This document shows, piece after piece, positions 17,896 to 32,800 of a stretch of DNA of 64,000 bases. A program made the position numbers and the translations under genes. Source of the stretch: Parapristionchus giblindavisi (lineage: Eukaryota > Nematoda > Chromadorea > Rhabditida > Diplogasteridae); NCBI GenBank assembly GCA_943737045.1, contig CALSFV010000028.1:992001-1056000 (forward strand), given 5' to 3'. Every line of letters starts with the position of its first letter. Position 1 is the first letter of the stretch. The notes beneath the pieces were generated by a model. The model did no database searches. It saw only the letters and a list, made by a program, of their open reading frames with translations, and had not been told where the DNA came from.

Positions 17896-20800
17896 CCTTT
17901 AATCCGTTGATCCCCAGTCAACGAATACATATTATCAATCGTCCACAACGCAAATGCCTGTGTGCCTACACGGTCATGTTTACGGAGAAGCGGAAAAAGG
18001 TCTCGCATCGATCTTAAAAACAATTTTAGCATTATAAATTTTAAATTTTAAAATCTAGAATTCGGGTTTACTTGAATTTCACCCAAAGTGTTCTTGAAAT
18101 TTTGCGAAGGAAAAACAGCGAAAATTCACCTCACGTCCTTTACCTTTTCTTTTCGAGACTTATGAACCATTTTCTAACAATTTGCCACAGAACCAACTAA
18201 AATGGTGTGGAGAATATACTTTTTTGACTAATGTTGCCTTTAAAATAAAGTTAATTAACATCACATCTGTGCGGTTGAGGTTTTAAGAGCTCAACTAAGC
18301 GGTTTTACTCATTCGTATAAAATGTACTTGCAGAAAATGAGAAACTCTATGTATAAATACGCCTATACTCCCTCGCGAAACTCTCGATTACCTCTCCTCT
18401 TCCTCATACCTAACCCGTCTGACCTTCACCGGTCTGATTTGATATTTAAAAGAGTTTCTGAACTATGCAAAACAAGAAAAAGTCATGCGGGTGAAGAAAA
18501 CAAGTGATTTTAATACGCCCGATATAAACTCACATATAATTCCTTACGTGTTGTCTTTCCCCTAGTTTAGAATGAATCCAATATGAGAGATGAGGCCACA
18601 AGGAGACGATTGATAACTAAATAATACATTATATAAGAGGTCGTTTGCTTTAGAGTCGAACAAGGGTTGGCACAGGCCAAACATTTTAATACCCTCAAAA
18701 TTTGTGTATACACACGGAGAAAAGAGGTGCAGTAATCCACAGCACAAAAGACCTGTGAAGTGTCATATTTAACACTTTTTAGGTGTTAAAATAGCTCAAA
18801 AAGTGTTAAATATAACACTTCACAGGTCTTATGTGCTGTGGGTTACACCACTTTTCTTTGTGTGTAGGGGTTATCGACCCTGCTGATTTAGATGGGCATA
18901 CTCATTTTGGCACCGCAACGCCTGGGTGGGATTACGGTGACATCACGTTTTCAAGCCGTTCTCAGTGCATGGTTGAGCTAGAGGTATGAAAATTGGGCTC
19001 GTAGGTCAGAATTCGATGGCGATGACGGCTGTCTACTTTATTTCTTTTGAAAATTTTCCGAAAGTTCGCAATATGCAACTTTTTATTGAGACTGTTGCGG
19101 CCCTAGCGAGTATGACAGTTCGAACCGGCGTGACGAGAGGATTCCAACCTTGTATTATGAGCCCATATCTCCGTCGCACCGCTAATATTGCCTCGATATA
19201 TTGATCTCACTTTAGTTCAGCCTCTGTAATAGCGGGGCAACAAGGGAGGAAGGGCGAATCCCGTTTTCCAACACTTGACGACGGTTTAAAGAAAATAATG
19301 AGATATAATGAGGGCGAGGCGGATGCCAGGCGGGTTTGGTGGGCTGCATTAGAGAGGGTGTGCGTGCGAGAATGCATCCAATGATTCTCTCTGTCACACT
19401 CTCCGCCGCGCTACCAAACCTGTCTGAGGTGCACTGCTCTTGCTAATGAACTATCGTCTCATTATGGTGAAAACGCACCAAACCGCACACCACAGTGTTG
19501 GAAAAGTCGCCTCAACATCTCTTTTGCCCCGCTATTCCAATCTCTCCCTCATTTTGAACAAACGTAATCTGCGATCTAATAAAAAAGATCTAAACAAGAG
19601 GACTTTCTCAATTCCACGCGCTCTCTAGCACTCGAGAGAGAGCGCGGCGAAATGAGAGTGCTGAGAGAGCGCGCGGAATAGAGAGACGCAGACAACTCCT
19701 CGTGATTTTGTAGATCACTATATCGAGACAATATTAGCGTTGCAACAGAGATATGGGCTCATAATATATGGTTGGAATCCTCTCGTCACGCCGGTTCGAA
19801 CTGTCATACTCGCTAGGGCTGCAACCGTCTCAATAAAAAGTTGCATATTGCGAACTTTTGGAAAATTTTCAAAAGAAATAGTAGACACACAGCGTTTCTT
19901 TAACACAGGGAGAACGCGCATCGAAATTTTCAAAAGAAATAAAGTCGACAGCCATCATCGCTATCGAATTCTGACACAGGTGCCCAATTTTCATACCTCA
20001 ACCATGCACTGAGAACGGCATGAAAACGTGATGTTACCGTAATCCCCGCCCAGGCGTTGCGGGACCACTGGGGCCATAATGAGTATGCCCATCTTCAACA
20101 TCAGGGTCGATAACCCATACACACAGTTTTTGAGGGTATTAAAATTTTTGTCCTGTGCCATCCCCCCCCCCCCCAGATTTGCCCGACTCTTACACAATCT
20201 GCCTCATAGTAAATAATAACAATACATTTACATAATCTTTCTGATATCTTTAAGAATACTATCATTTCAAAGCTTGCATCTCACGTTAATCTTGATAACA
20301 GATTAAACAATATAACAAACCATTTTTGTTTCGTAAAGGTCTTTCTTGTTGGCATCAGATTCGCTATTGAGAACTTGGACGATAATCCGCATTGCTCTAT
20401 AAGCATATTCGAATTTCTGAGAATCTTGAACGCTGTCGAAACGACCTTCTGCAGTGGCCGTGTTTGGAAACTTAATATCTCTGAATTTATTTAATTACTT
20501 ATTTGTGTTTATTTCTCGATCGGTGCGAGAAAGAATAGAAAAGTGAACAAATGATATTTATATTGACAAAAAATAAGGAAAATTTGCATATGTCAAGAAA
20601 TTTATATTTTAATAAATATATTAATCAAAACTGCCACACTCTGACATTTCAAAACTATTTAGTATTCTACTTATCATTCCCACTTGAAGTCGTGTACTCA
20701 CAAGGGAAGTATAAGAAATATCTTTTATTGTTAGACTCTTGAACGAGATTATTTTTCCTCGATAGGTATAGGTAATATATGGACGGAACCGAAAAATTAG

Positions 20801-23800
20801 CTGCTGCCATGTACTTTCAGATTATATATAATTAATTGAATTTTGTGAAAAAAATCTTCATTTTTAGAGAAAATTGTGTAGGCGACAAGTAGTGTACGAA
20901 ATAAATCATTGAAAACATGGCAGCGTGGTGTGGTGGAAGTGTCTTCTCTTCTTGATCAGGCTGTGGATGGTTTTATAGACATTTTATTTTTGCTCATTTT
21001 TAAGAGAGACTATCTGACTCAGTGACACTTTTTGGCACTTGGCCAAAAAGTGATAGGAACCGATCGGGCCCAAATTGTGCATAGGTGGGGTGGCATGAGA
21101 TCACAGACAGAGTTAGGGTTCGTCATATCTGCTCCTACGCTAAATAACGTAAGTTCCACATAATGGCATCAAAATTTCAAAGTTTACGGATTCGTTCGAT
21201 ATGTGTATGCGACGATGGGTAATAATAAGCAGGAGGCCCAGAAAAAATTTAAAAAACCAATAAAAAAATTGTTTTATTTTTCCTACAAATGCATCTCGGT
21301 GGGTGACTTTTTTTATTTCTTTAATTTGACGAGTATTCATTAATGTAAATCATATATGAAAATGAACTAAAACAAATGGGTGAAAATTTGCATTCTTCCC
21401 GAAAAACCACGACTAATTCGCCTTTTTATCGCAAACTGAGCCGATTAAGCGTGTGCCGGTTACGGTAATGCAAATGCGGAAATTCAAAATTCGGCAATCA
21501 TTGCATGTTTTCATTCGTTTTCGGTATTATATTATTGTTTCCTTTTATATTTTGTTTGATATCTGAATATCAAAGGAGTAATATGATACTATTTTTCGAT
21601 AAAATATGAAAAATGAAGTATTTTGAATTTCCGCATTTGCATTATGGTAGTCAGTTTGCGATAAAAAAGGCGAATTAGTCGTGGTTTTTCGGGAAGAAGG
21701 CAAATTTTCACCCATTTGTTTTAGTTCATTTTCATATATGAGTTACATTAATGAATACTCGTCAAATTAAAGAAATAAAAAAGTCACCCACCGAGAGGCA
21801 TTTGTAGGAAAAATAAAACAAAAAATAAAACAAATTTTTTATTGTTTTTTAAATTTTTTCTGGGCCTCACGGTTTCGGACCGGGATGAGACTTGGTGTAA
21901 TTTACCTGCTTAATATTACCCATCGTCGCATACACATATCGAACGAATCCGTAAACTTTGAAACTTTGATGCCATTATGTGGAACTTACGTTATTTAGCG
22001 AAGGAGCAGATATGACGAACCCTAACTCCGTCTGTGATCTCATGCCACCCCATACTACACCTATGCACAATTTGGGCACGATCGGTTCCTATCACTTTTT
22101 GGCCAAGTGCCAAGAGAATGTCACTTGAGCCAGATAGTCTCTCTTATGTGGTGTTACATTTTTTTTTTTGAAATGCACGCCGTGCGCACGGCGTGTGTGT
22201 TTTCTATAAGGTGTTACATTTTGAAACGTGCGCACACCGTGCGCACGTTTTGAAAATGTAACACCACATTAACAACTTCGAACAAAATAATCAAAAGTCT
22301 AATTGTATATTTCTTATGCTTCCCTTGTCAGTCAAACAGTCGAATGCATTTTGCACCTAACAAAAATGCATGCAACAGCTAACTCAGATGCATTTGAGAT
22401 ATCAAAATAAATTCCTTCACATGCATTTTGCAAACATTTTTCTTAGCTTTTCCTAGCTTTTCATGCGGCTTTTTGACTTTAACTTTTTGAAACTTTTCAG
22501 AAGCTGTGACTGCAAAATTCGAATCAAATAGTCGAATTTCAATATCGATTTTCTCGAATCGCAAAAGCTCGATTGGGCAACGTTTCAAAACGGATTCGTA
22601 ATCAGCATCGAAAACTGATTCAGGTCAATTATTCCCACCTCATATGGCCACCTTAAGTTGGAATCATCCCCTTGTTAGCTGCAAAATGCTTTGACTGTTT
22701 TCCTGACAATGAATAGTAAGTCTACTTTACGTCAAACGAAATTCTACTTCAAGTGGATGTAAATACCGTGATATATCGTCAAATATTATTTGCCGTGTAA
22801 CTTATAGTAAGCTTCAAGTTAGTGACGTACAGTAGCAGCCAAAAGTATTCGCCTATTATTTTGAAAAATCATAACTTTTGACTCAGATGAGCAATCGGGC
22901 TAATGTTTTGGCAGGATACTATAGTGCTTGTGGACATCATATCCTACTCCCGTTGTCATGATTCGTCGTCGTAGCATAGTGTAGCGATCCTGGAACCCCT
23001 CTATACTTACACAGCGATAATTATTTCCTCAGTGGGATTTTTCTGTGACTTGGTGTTAACAGTGTATGAACAACATTTACTGAGGGGTAGAATCCGCTAT
23101 GCGATCCCTTCGGGTTAATTCATTCCTCTGAGAAAATCGAAATTTTCGACACCCCTGAATTTGGGCAAAAATGTCATAACTTTGTGTTCAGTTTTGCTGT
23201 AGGCTCAAAACTTTGCAGAGATAATTGTACAAAACCTGGCCGAGTATGAGCTCGATCGGTTGAATTTTGTGAAATTTCGAAAATATATTTTTCATATTTT
23301 TTGAGATATAGGAAGTACCTGCTCATATCAATTTCCATTCTGTTCAACAGCCAGATGTCTTCAATATATAGTAGATGACAGGTTACTATTGTTTCGAAAA
23401 ATTTCGAGCTCTTCGAAAGAAGTTATAAGTGGAGAAAGGAGGTCGAAAATTGTTAGAATTTTTTTCACGATTTTTTCTCAGAATTTGTCCGATAATGCTG
23501 AGACTTTGCCATAACAATTGTGATGATAGAATATGATAACTGTAATATTATCGCTAGCGATGCTCTTTTGGTCCCACAAAAAATCATTTAAATTTTTGAA
23601 TGGCCTGAAAAATTCGTACCCTTTCAAATTTCGACCTCCTTTCTCCACTTATAACTTCATTCGAAGAACTCGATTTTTTTCGAAACAATAGTAACTTGTC
23701 GTCTACTATATATTGAAGACATCTGGCTGTTGAACAGAATGGAAATTGATATGAGCAGGTACTTCCTATATCTCAAAAAATGTGAAAAATTAATTTTCGA

Positions 23801-26800
23801 AATTTCTAAAAATTGAACCGATCGGGCTCATACTCGGCCACGTTTCGTATCACTCATGGACAATTATCACTGCCAATTTTTGAGCCTACAGCGAAGCTGA
23901 ACACAAAGTTATGACATTTTTGCCCAAATTCAGAGGTGTCGGAAATTTCGATTTTCTCAGAGGAATGAATTAACCCGAAAGGATCGCATAGCGGATTCTA
24001 CCCCTCAGTAAATGTTGTTCATACGCTGTTAACACCAAGTCACAGAATAATCCCACTGAGGAAATATTTATCGCTGCGTAAGTATAGAGGGGTTCCAGGA
24101 TCGCTACACTATAATACGACGACGAATCATAACAACGGGAGTAGGATATGATGCCCACAAGTACTATAGTATCCTGCCAAAACATGAGCCCGATTGCTCA
24201 TCTGAGTCAAAAGTTATGATTTTTCAAAATAATAGGCGAATACTTTTGGCTGCTACTGTATATTACATAATGTTCTTTCACTTGTACTAAAATTGGCATG
24301 AAACGTCAAGTATGTAACGTATTCTAAATAGATAATTTTGAATTGCCAGAGCGTGTTTCTGAGAATATATATAAAAATGGTGCAGGCTTACAATAAAGTT
24401 TCAATGGCTATAATCTGAAGAAACTGAGTGTGGGATGATGGATCGTGAAAGGTAATGTTGTCGAGTAATTCAAGTACCTTCAATAAAAAAAATTAAAATC
24501 AGATTGCATTTTAGGAATTACAAATTTTTTAAATAAAAAATTCTAATTTCCTTAACAGACTACTTTTAAAACTCAAAAATTCTAATATCCCTATCGTCTA
24601 TTCTCCACAACCCCCACAAATTCCGGTTCTCACGGTTTTTTAAACAGGCAGGGTTCGGACGATTATCTAGGCAATCCAAATACTTAAAGAAGCAGCCAAA
24701 AGTCTTCGGCGAAAATTTTGCATTGTCATAACTTTTGACTCAGATGAGCAATCGGGCTCATGTTTTAATAGGTTAGTATCGACAAACAAGGGAAGTCTGG
24801 TTGGCCGGTCCCGGACTTCGGGATGGGACATATACCATTCGATAGGTATCAGAAAAAGAAGACTTTTCATGTTGACCATTTTGGCAGAATACCTCTGGGC
24901 GCGGAGTTATTAGCATATTTCTACGTATTTTCGCCCTACAATGAAACCCAGTGTAAGATAGCTTGTGCGGGAATCGAACTTGCAAGCAAAATATATATAT
25001 AGACCACCATCCTCTTATCAGTAAAAATTTAAAAAATAAATTCATGTTCACCATTGTTTGTGTTGTTTACCACTCTTATTCCGCCCTGCTTCCTTTCGAT
25101 CTCACAGAGACTGTGTTTCATTGTAGTGCGAAAATCAGTAGAAATATGCAAATAACTCTGCGCCCACGGGCATTCTGCCAAAATGGTCAACATGAAAAGT
25201 CTTGTTTTTCGGATACCTATCGAATGGTATATGTATGTACCATCCCGAAGTCCGGGACCGGCCAACCAGACTTTCCTTGTAAGTGGGAATCCTTTCCTTC
25301 TCCCGTAGTTATATTCTGCATCTCAGTAAATGTTGTTCATACACTGTTAACAAAAAGTCTCAGAAAACTCCAGCTGAGTAAATAATCACTGCTGAGTAAG
25401 TACAGAGGGGATCCAGGATCACTACACAATAATACGACGAGGAATCATAGCAACGAGAGAAGGATATGATGCCCACATAGTCGATACTAACCTACCAAAA
25501 CATGAGTCAATTATTCATCTGAGTCAAAAGTTGCAAAGTTTCAGCCGAAGACTTTTTGGAGCTACTGTACATTTGGATAGATTTCCTTGTTCTGCAATCC
25601 TTGGCAGGCCTCATTCAGAATACCAAAGCACACGAGCTGTTTACAGGCGACATCCGAAATTTCTGATGAAAGTTCATAATTAAAAATCCATATACGATCG
25701 TATCGACTATTTACAGTTGAGCCGCAAGCTTGAGCTTCAAACTATATTTCATTGTTCTAATTATTATAATAATAATGAACAGAAAACTAAACCAATTATT
25801 TATTTACTGATTTGATCATCATAGACCACAACGGGTGTTTCATCGAACATAACTATAAATTCCTTTGACTTACCTGTCAAATAGAAAAGTAACGTTGCTA
25901 TGGTGCAGAATTTAATTATTCTTTCCTCATTTTCACTTTTGAATAGTTCACGTAGACTCTGAATATTTTCCCAAATTACACGTTACCTATAATGCCCAAT
26001 CAACCTTGGCAAATATCTTCGCATATACTTCAAGGCTCATATTATCTAATATACTTCTCAGATCGATAATTGAAAGCTTATAAACACATCTAGATAGCAT
26101 TCCGATTATAGGCCGACTGAAAGAAGAGAATAAAAAAACGAAGAAAAATCAATCTCTCACTTTTGGTAACGCTGTTGAATGGAGTCACCTTTGACGATCC
26201 GCTCATGACAGATAACAAATATCCGATAAAAATCAAGAGCCTTATCGAATATTGCATCATTGTCCAGGAGTAGTAAAAGCTACAATAATACACTATATAT
26301 CTAAAACAGAATGGTCATCGTGTTTGTTTCTGGCCACGCCCCTTCTATCTGTGGACGCAAACAATGTCAAAGCATGTCGTGTAGCTATCTCTCTCGGTCT
26401 CTGTTCTCTCTTCCCTCTATTCATTCTCCCGCTTCCAGAAGTTTCCAGGAAGCTCTAGAAACTTGCAGAATTGAGCTCCGCATTGGCGGAGCTCAAGGCT
26501 GGTAAAGCAATAAATTAATATAATTCATTAATATCTAATTTTATGAGTACATTTGCATGTTTTACTATGATATATTTCGCTTATAATATCTACTGAAGAA
26601 TCCCTTCAATAGTTGTTCAGAAGGAATATACCGACGAATTATTCAAGACAGAAATGCCCTTTGTATTTTTTTATATATTAGGTTGTATCTGAAGTATTGT
26701 GCGTATAAAATGTACTTGCATAAGAAAATGACAAATTGTGCTAACGAACGGAAGTCACAATCGAGAGGCGAGCGAGATGTAGCCTTCTATATCTCACCCC

Positions 26801-29800
26801 GCCTCTCGATTGTTTCTCCGCTGCCTCTCTCTAACCCGGCTGACCTTCGCCGCGCGCTATATTATATATAAAAGAGATCGGCATAGTTTCTGAACCATGC
26901 AAAACAAGAAAGTCGCTTGTGGGAGTGGTTGGCCACTCTCGTACCAAATAAACAAGTGTATTTTATACGGTCAATAACTGACTTTTTTGTATCGTGATTT
27001 TGAAGCACTCTCTTTTTTAGCTATGAACATACAGGGTTGTCTGGCTAACTAGGGAATGGTATCTGTACCGGATGAAACTACAGGAAGTGACCTACATAGC
27101 GATAATCAGCATGGCCGACTTAGTAAGAATCAATTTTCAAATTCTGTTATTTATCGATTTTTTAAGCTAAAAAAATTTTCGCCGCACGAAAAAAATTTTT
27201 GGACATGATTTTCGTTAAAACCGAAATTTCATAGCTTGAATTACCATACAGACATTGAATGTTGTCGGGAGAATCGAACTCGTGTGCAAAAAGTCAAAAC
27301 AACAATTTTTTTAAAATTTTTGGGCTGTCCTACTTGCGGCGGATATGTGACGGGTTTAGCTTAAAAAATCGATAAATAGCAGACTTTGAAAATTGATTCT
27401 TACTAAGTCGGCCATGCTTAATATCGCTATGTAGGTCACTTCCCGTAGTTTCATCCGGCACAGTTACCATTCCCTAGTAGCTATATGATAATTATAATGT
27501 GCTAAATAGATTAGATTACACTACACAACACCTCCTTCCTAACAATAAGATTCTAAGAAAACAACAGAATCGATAATCAATACAATAAAACTAATTAACA
27601 ATTGAACTAACTTAACTATAACAGCAGTAAAGAGTCTTTGTTGATTCATAAGACTGAACGGACAGGAAACATTCCGAAACGTGATTTTCAGCGCAAAAGT
27701 GAGGAGTGAAATTGCGCTCGATAGCTAAATGGGTGAAACACTTGTAACTTATTTCCGATATATCTACTATTATGCCACCTCTTATACTCTCTGACTATGG
27801 GAGCAGAGGTTTCGTGCTTAATTGAGTAGCGCGAAAAATACCAAAAACCACTTCTAGGACTAACTTGATTACAGTCCTTACTTACAGTGATAAGCATTTT
27901 ACTTTACTGGACAGTTAGGGTCCTCATTTTTTGATACGTTATTTACAAGATCTTTGATTTTTCCAGACACCTCACGTTCTGCTCTGTTAATAATAATGTT
28001 AATAATAAATTCTGCTCTGTAAATAATACCAAATCATTTTTTGGACTTTTCTGAAGGGCCTTTTTGTTTATAGGACCTGAAGGGCCGTTTTTTTTTGTTG
28101 TAAAAAGCATACAATTATTATATTATTGTTTAAATTTAACGACCTCCATCTCAATCAATGCATAAGATTCATCATTCGGTAAAATGCCTCCTTTGATGTA
28201 TCTCTCAATAAACCTTCTTAAATATTCGCTCTTGATATACCGCATTCGGTCGAACCTGAAATTTTTAAATTTTTTTTTACAATTTTTATACTCATCTTTA
28301 AAGGGGTGTCTGAATCAATGGCTATGTCGGTTATGTAGAGGGGTACTAGTTATTGATATAGGACAAATTATTTGAAAATTTTTGCAATTCTTGTCAAGGA
28401 AAAAATGACAGAATCATTCTTCCCTTTTTTGCATTCTTCCCTTTTTTCCGGTTCCTCATCATTTACCCATATGCTCATTTGTTTATTCAAATAATGTTTC
28501 AAAATATGATAATTACACCTATGTATTTGTTTCACTGGACAATTCTTGCTCGAGAAGAAAGGGCATAATGATTTTGCCATTTTTTTGCTCGAAAAGAAGT
28601 GCATAACTTCTCAAATACACTGTCCTGTATGATCTACTACAGAGATCTCGGTTGAAAACGAAACTAGAAAAAAATGTAATCACAGCACTATCAACTTCAA
28701 AAGGACTTATTGTACAACGAAATAGTTACAGTGTATTTTTGTTCAATAAACCTGTACTTCGAATGCCTTGTAAATATTTAAGGTATTGGTACATGCGCTA
28801 TGCTTTTTTCTGTGAGTGTATATTACATTTGATGTTTCATTTACCTCCGTTTTCCATTAATAATACGAATACTATAATAATAATGATAATAGTAATTAAT
28901 TACTTGAACAAAGCCTCCCATAACATGGTCGCCGTACGTTGTGCTTTCTTATCATCTGGGTATCTCAAGTTCAAGAACTCGAAGATGCAAGCGCATCTAT
29001 TTAATTCCTCCTCAGTAAAGTGCACATCACCTTTCTGCAAACATATAACTTTGTTCAACCATATGAGGGGTATTGTTACTGTTAAGTCTCTAAGATAAAC
29101 TCCTTTGGTATTTCAAAACTAGTAGTTAACTTATCATTCCAGCTTGAAAATAAATAATGCTCCCCGAACTCTCAACAAGATTAAGTCTCAAAGTTAAACT
29201 CCTTTGGTATTTCAAAACTAGTAGTTTACTTATCATTCCAGCTTGAAAATAAATAATGCTCCCCGTACTCTCAACAAGATTAAGTCTCAAAGTTAAACTC
29301 CTTTGGTATTTCAAAACTAGTAGTTTACTTATCATTCCAGCTTGAAAATAAATAATGCTCCCCGAACTCTCAACAAGATTAAGTCTCAAAGTTAAACTCC
29401 TTTGGTATTTCAAAACTAGTAGTTTACTTATCATTCCAACTTGAAAATAAATAATGCTCCCCGAACTCTCAACAAGATTAAGTCTCGAAGTTAAACTCCT
29501 TTGGTATTTCAAAACTAGTAGTTTACTTATCATTCCAGCTTGAAAATAAATAATGCTCCCCGAACTCTCAACAAGATTAAGACATCGGCTCAGTAAGATT
29601 CCAGGAAGTGCCGGACATCGAACTCACCGATTTGGCCCAAATTTTTTTTATGGATACCCCCATGGGCCCCCATCACAAAATGGGTATTCATTTGGGCTGG
29701 TTCCTTGAAACACAGATGTGGCGGGTTTTCGAAATTTGAAAACTCGATTTTCACCAGAAAAAAATTTAGCGACCTAGGACTAATGTTAGTGTCGATTAAT

Positions 29801-32800
29801 TATAAGTAGAAATAGACAACAAAAACTGGCTATACGACGGTCCGGAGATCCGATCGCAAACTGATTTTTTTACCTCCTTAAAACATTCTAAAATTATTTA
29901 AAATTTTAAAACAAAAAAGTGCAGTCCAATTTTTGCCTTATCTTATAGAGCAAAAAATTCTGCGTCGAATAAGGGAAAAAAATCAAAAATCGAAGGACCC
30001 GTCTTTTGAGATAAATGAACCTGAAGATGACCCGAAAATATTTTTGTTTTCAAACCCCCTCATATTTGTTCTCATATTGAAGAGCTCGTCGAGTAGAACA
30101 ACTTTCATGTTGAACGTTTTGTCTGAAACTCATGTACAAGAGAAATACATGAATTAAGATTTATTGGATCCAAATCTTTATTATCGCTTGTATCTTGAGA
30201 ACAAACGACTTTCATAGAATACGACCAACATAAAAAATGATGTACTTGACGAGTTCTTTAAAATGAGTATAAACATGACAAGGTTTCGACAACTTTTTTT
30301 TCAATACTAATTTCCTGGCCATTTTTTTCAGCATGGGGGTCTACAATTTTTTTTCGTGAAACAATAAAGTAGGTATGGATTTTTGCGTTCTACAATATAG
30401 GCGTAATCGCTTTGTACACAAAAAATATTTTACTTTCGTTTTACTCAAAATTGTGTGAACAACCGTGCGAATAAATAAAACTCATGTATTTCTCTTGCAC
30501 ATGAGTATCAGACAAAACCTTCAACATGAAAGTTGTTCTACTCGACGAGCTCTTCAATATGAGTACAAACATGAGGGGGTTTGAAAACAAAAATATTTTC
30601 GGGTCATCTTCAGGTTCATTTATCTCAAAAGACGGGTCCTTCGATTTTTGATTTTTTCCCCTTATTCGACGCGGAATTTTTTGCTCTATAAGATAAGGCA
30701 AAAATTGGACTGCACTTTTTTGTTTTAAAATTATTTTATTTTCGTTTCACTCAAAATTAGCAGAAAAACGTGTGTAACTCTCTTGTACATAAGTTTCAGA
30801 CAAAACGTTCAACATGAAAGTTGTTCTACTCGACGAGCTCGTCAATATGAGTACAAACATGAGGGGGTTTGAAAACAAAAATATTTTCGGGTCATCTTCA
30901 GGTTCATTTATCTCAAAAGACGGGTCCTTCGATTTTTGATTTTTTTCCCTTATTCGACGCGGAATTTTTTGCTCTCTAAGATAAGGCAAAAATTGGACTG
31001 CACTTTTTTGTTTTAAAATTTTAAATAATTTTAGAATGTTTTGAGGAGGTAAAAAAATCAGTTTGCGATCGGATCTCCGGACCGTCGTATAGCCAGTTTT
31101 TGTTGTCTATTTCTACTTATAATTAATCGACACTAACATTGGTCCTAGGTCGCTCCATTTTTTTCTGGTGAAAATCGAGTTTTCAAATTTCGAAAACCCG
31201 CCACATCTGTGTTTCAAGGAACCAGCCCAAATGAATACCCATTTTGTGATGGGGGGCCATGGGGGTATCCATAAAAAAAATTTTGGGCCAAATCGGTGAG
31301 GTCGATGTCCGGGGTCACTGGCTCAACCCTCGAATTTTACTGAGCCGGTGTCTTAAGTCTCAAAGTTAAACTCCTTTGGTATTTCAAAACTAGTAGTTTA
31401 CTTATCATTCCAACTTGAAAATAAATAATGCTCCCCGAACTCTCAACAAGATTAAGTCTCAAATTTAAACTCCTTTGGTATTTCAAAACTAGTAGTTTAC
31501 TTATCACTCCAGCTTGAAAATAAATAATGCTCCCCGAACTCTCAACAAGATTAAGTCTCGAAGTTAAACTCCTTTGGTATTTCAAAACTAGTAGTTTACT
31601 TATCATTCCAGCTTGAAAATAAATAATGCTCCCCGAACTCTCAACAAGATTAAGTCTCAAATTTAAACTCCTTTGGTATTTCAAAATTAGTAGTTTACTT
31701 ATCATTCCAACTTGAAAATAAATAATGCTCCCCGTACTCTCAACAAGATTAAGTCTCAAAGTTAAACTCCTTTGGTATTTCAAAACTAGTAGTTTACTTA
31801 TCATTCCAGCTTGAAAATAAATAATGCTCCCCGAACTCTCAACAAGATTAAGTCTCAAATTTAAACTCCTTTGGTATTTCAAAATTAGTAGTTTACTTAT
31901 CATTCCAGCTTGAAAATAAATAATGCTCCCCGAACTCTCAACAAGATTAAGTCTCGAAGTTAAACTCCTTTGGTATTTCAAAACTAGTAGTTTACTTATC
32001 ATTCCAGCTTGAAAATAAATAATGCTCCCCGAACTCTCAACAAGATTAAGTCTCAAAGTTAAACTCCTTTGGTATTTCAAAACTAGTAGTTAACTTATCA
32101 TTCCAACTTGAAAATAAATAATGCTCCCCGAACTCTCAACAAGATTAAGTCTCAAAGTTAAACTCCTTTGGTATTTCAAAACTAGTAGTTTACTTATCAT
32201 TCCAGCTTGAAAATAAATAATGCTCCCCGAACTCTCAACAAGATTAAGTCTCAAATTTAAACTCCTTTGGTATTTCAAAATTAGTAGTTTACTTATCATT
32301 CCAGCTTGAAAATAAATAATGCTCCCCGAACTCTCAACAAGATTAAGTCTCGAAGTTAAACTCCTTTGGTATTTCAAAACTAGTAGTTTACTTATCATTC
32401 CAGCTTGAAAATAAATAATGCTCCCCGAACTCTCAACAAGATTAAGTCTCAAAGTTAAACTCCTTTGGTATTTCAAAACTAGTAGTTTACTTATCATTCC
32501 AACTTGAAAATAAATAATGCTCCCCGAACTCTCAACAAGATTAAGTCTCAAAGTTAAACTCCTTTGGTATTTCAAAACTAGTAGTTTACTTATCATTCCA
32601 GCTTGAAAATAAATAATGCTCCCCGAACTCTCAACAAGATTAAGTCTCAAAGTTAAACTCCTTTGGTATTTCAAAACTAGTAGTTTACTTATCATTCCAG
32701 CTTGAAAATAAATAATGCTCCCCGAACTCTCATCAAGATTAAGTCTCAAAGTTAAACTCCTTTGGTATTTCAAAACTAGTAGTTTACTTATCATTCCAAC

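Noticed and set aside
26090..26293. Minus-strand frame that looks like a secreted protein with a signal peptide (MMQYSIRLLIFIGYLL)
   Set aside because: The overlapping frame fits the ZYG-11-like gene with matching splice phases on both sides; the signal-peptide frame would break the next exon.
29933..30989. Three similar 74-86 codon frames suggesting a small gene family
   Set aside because: They are copies of one segment in the arms and internal duplication of the TTAA-flanked foldback.
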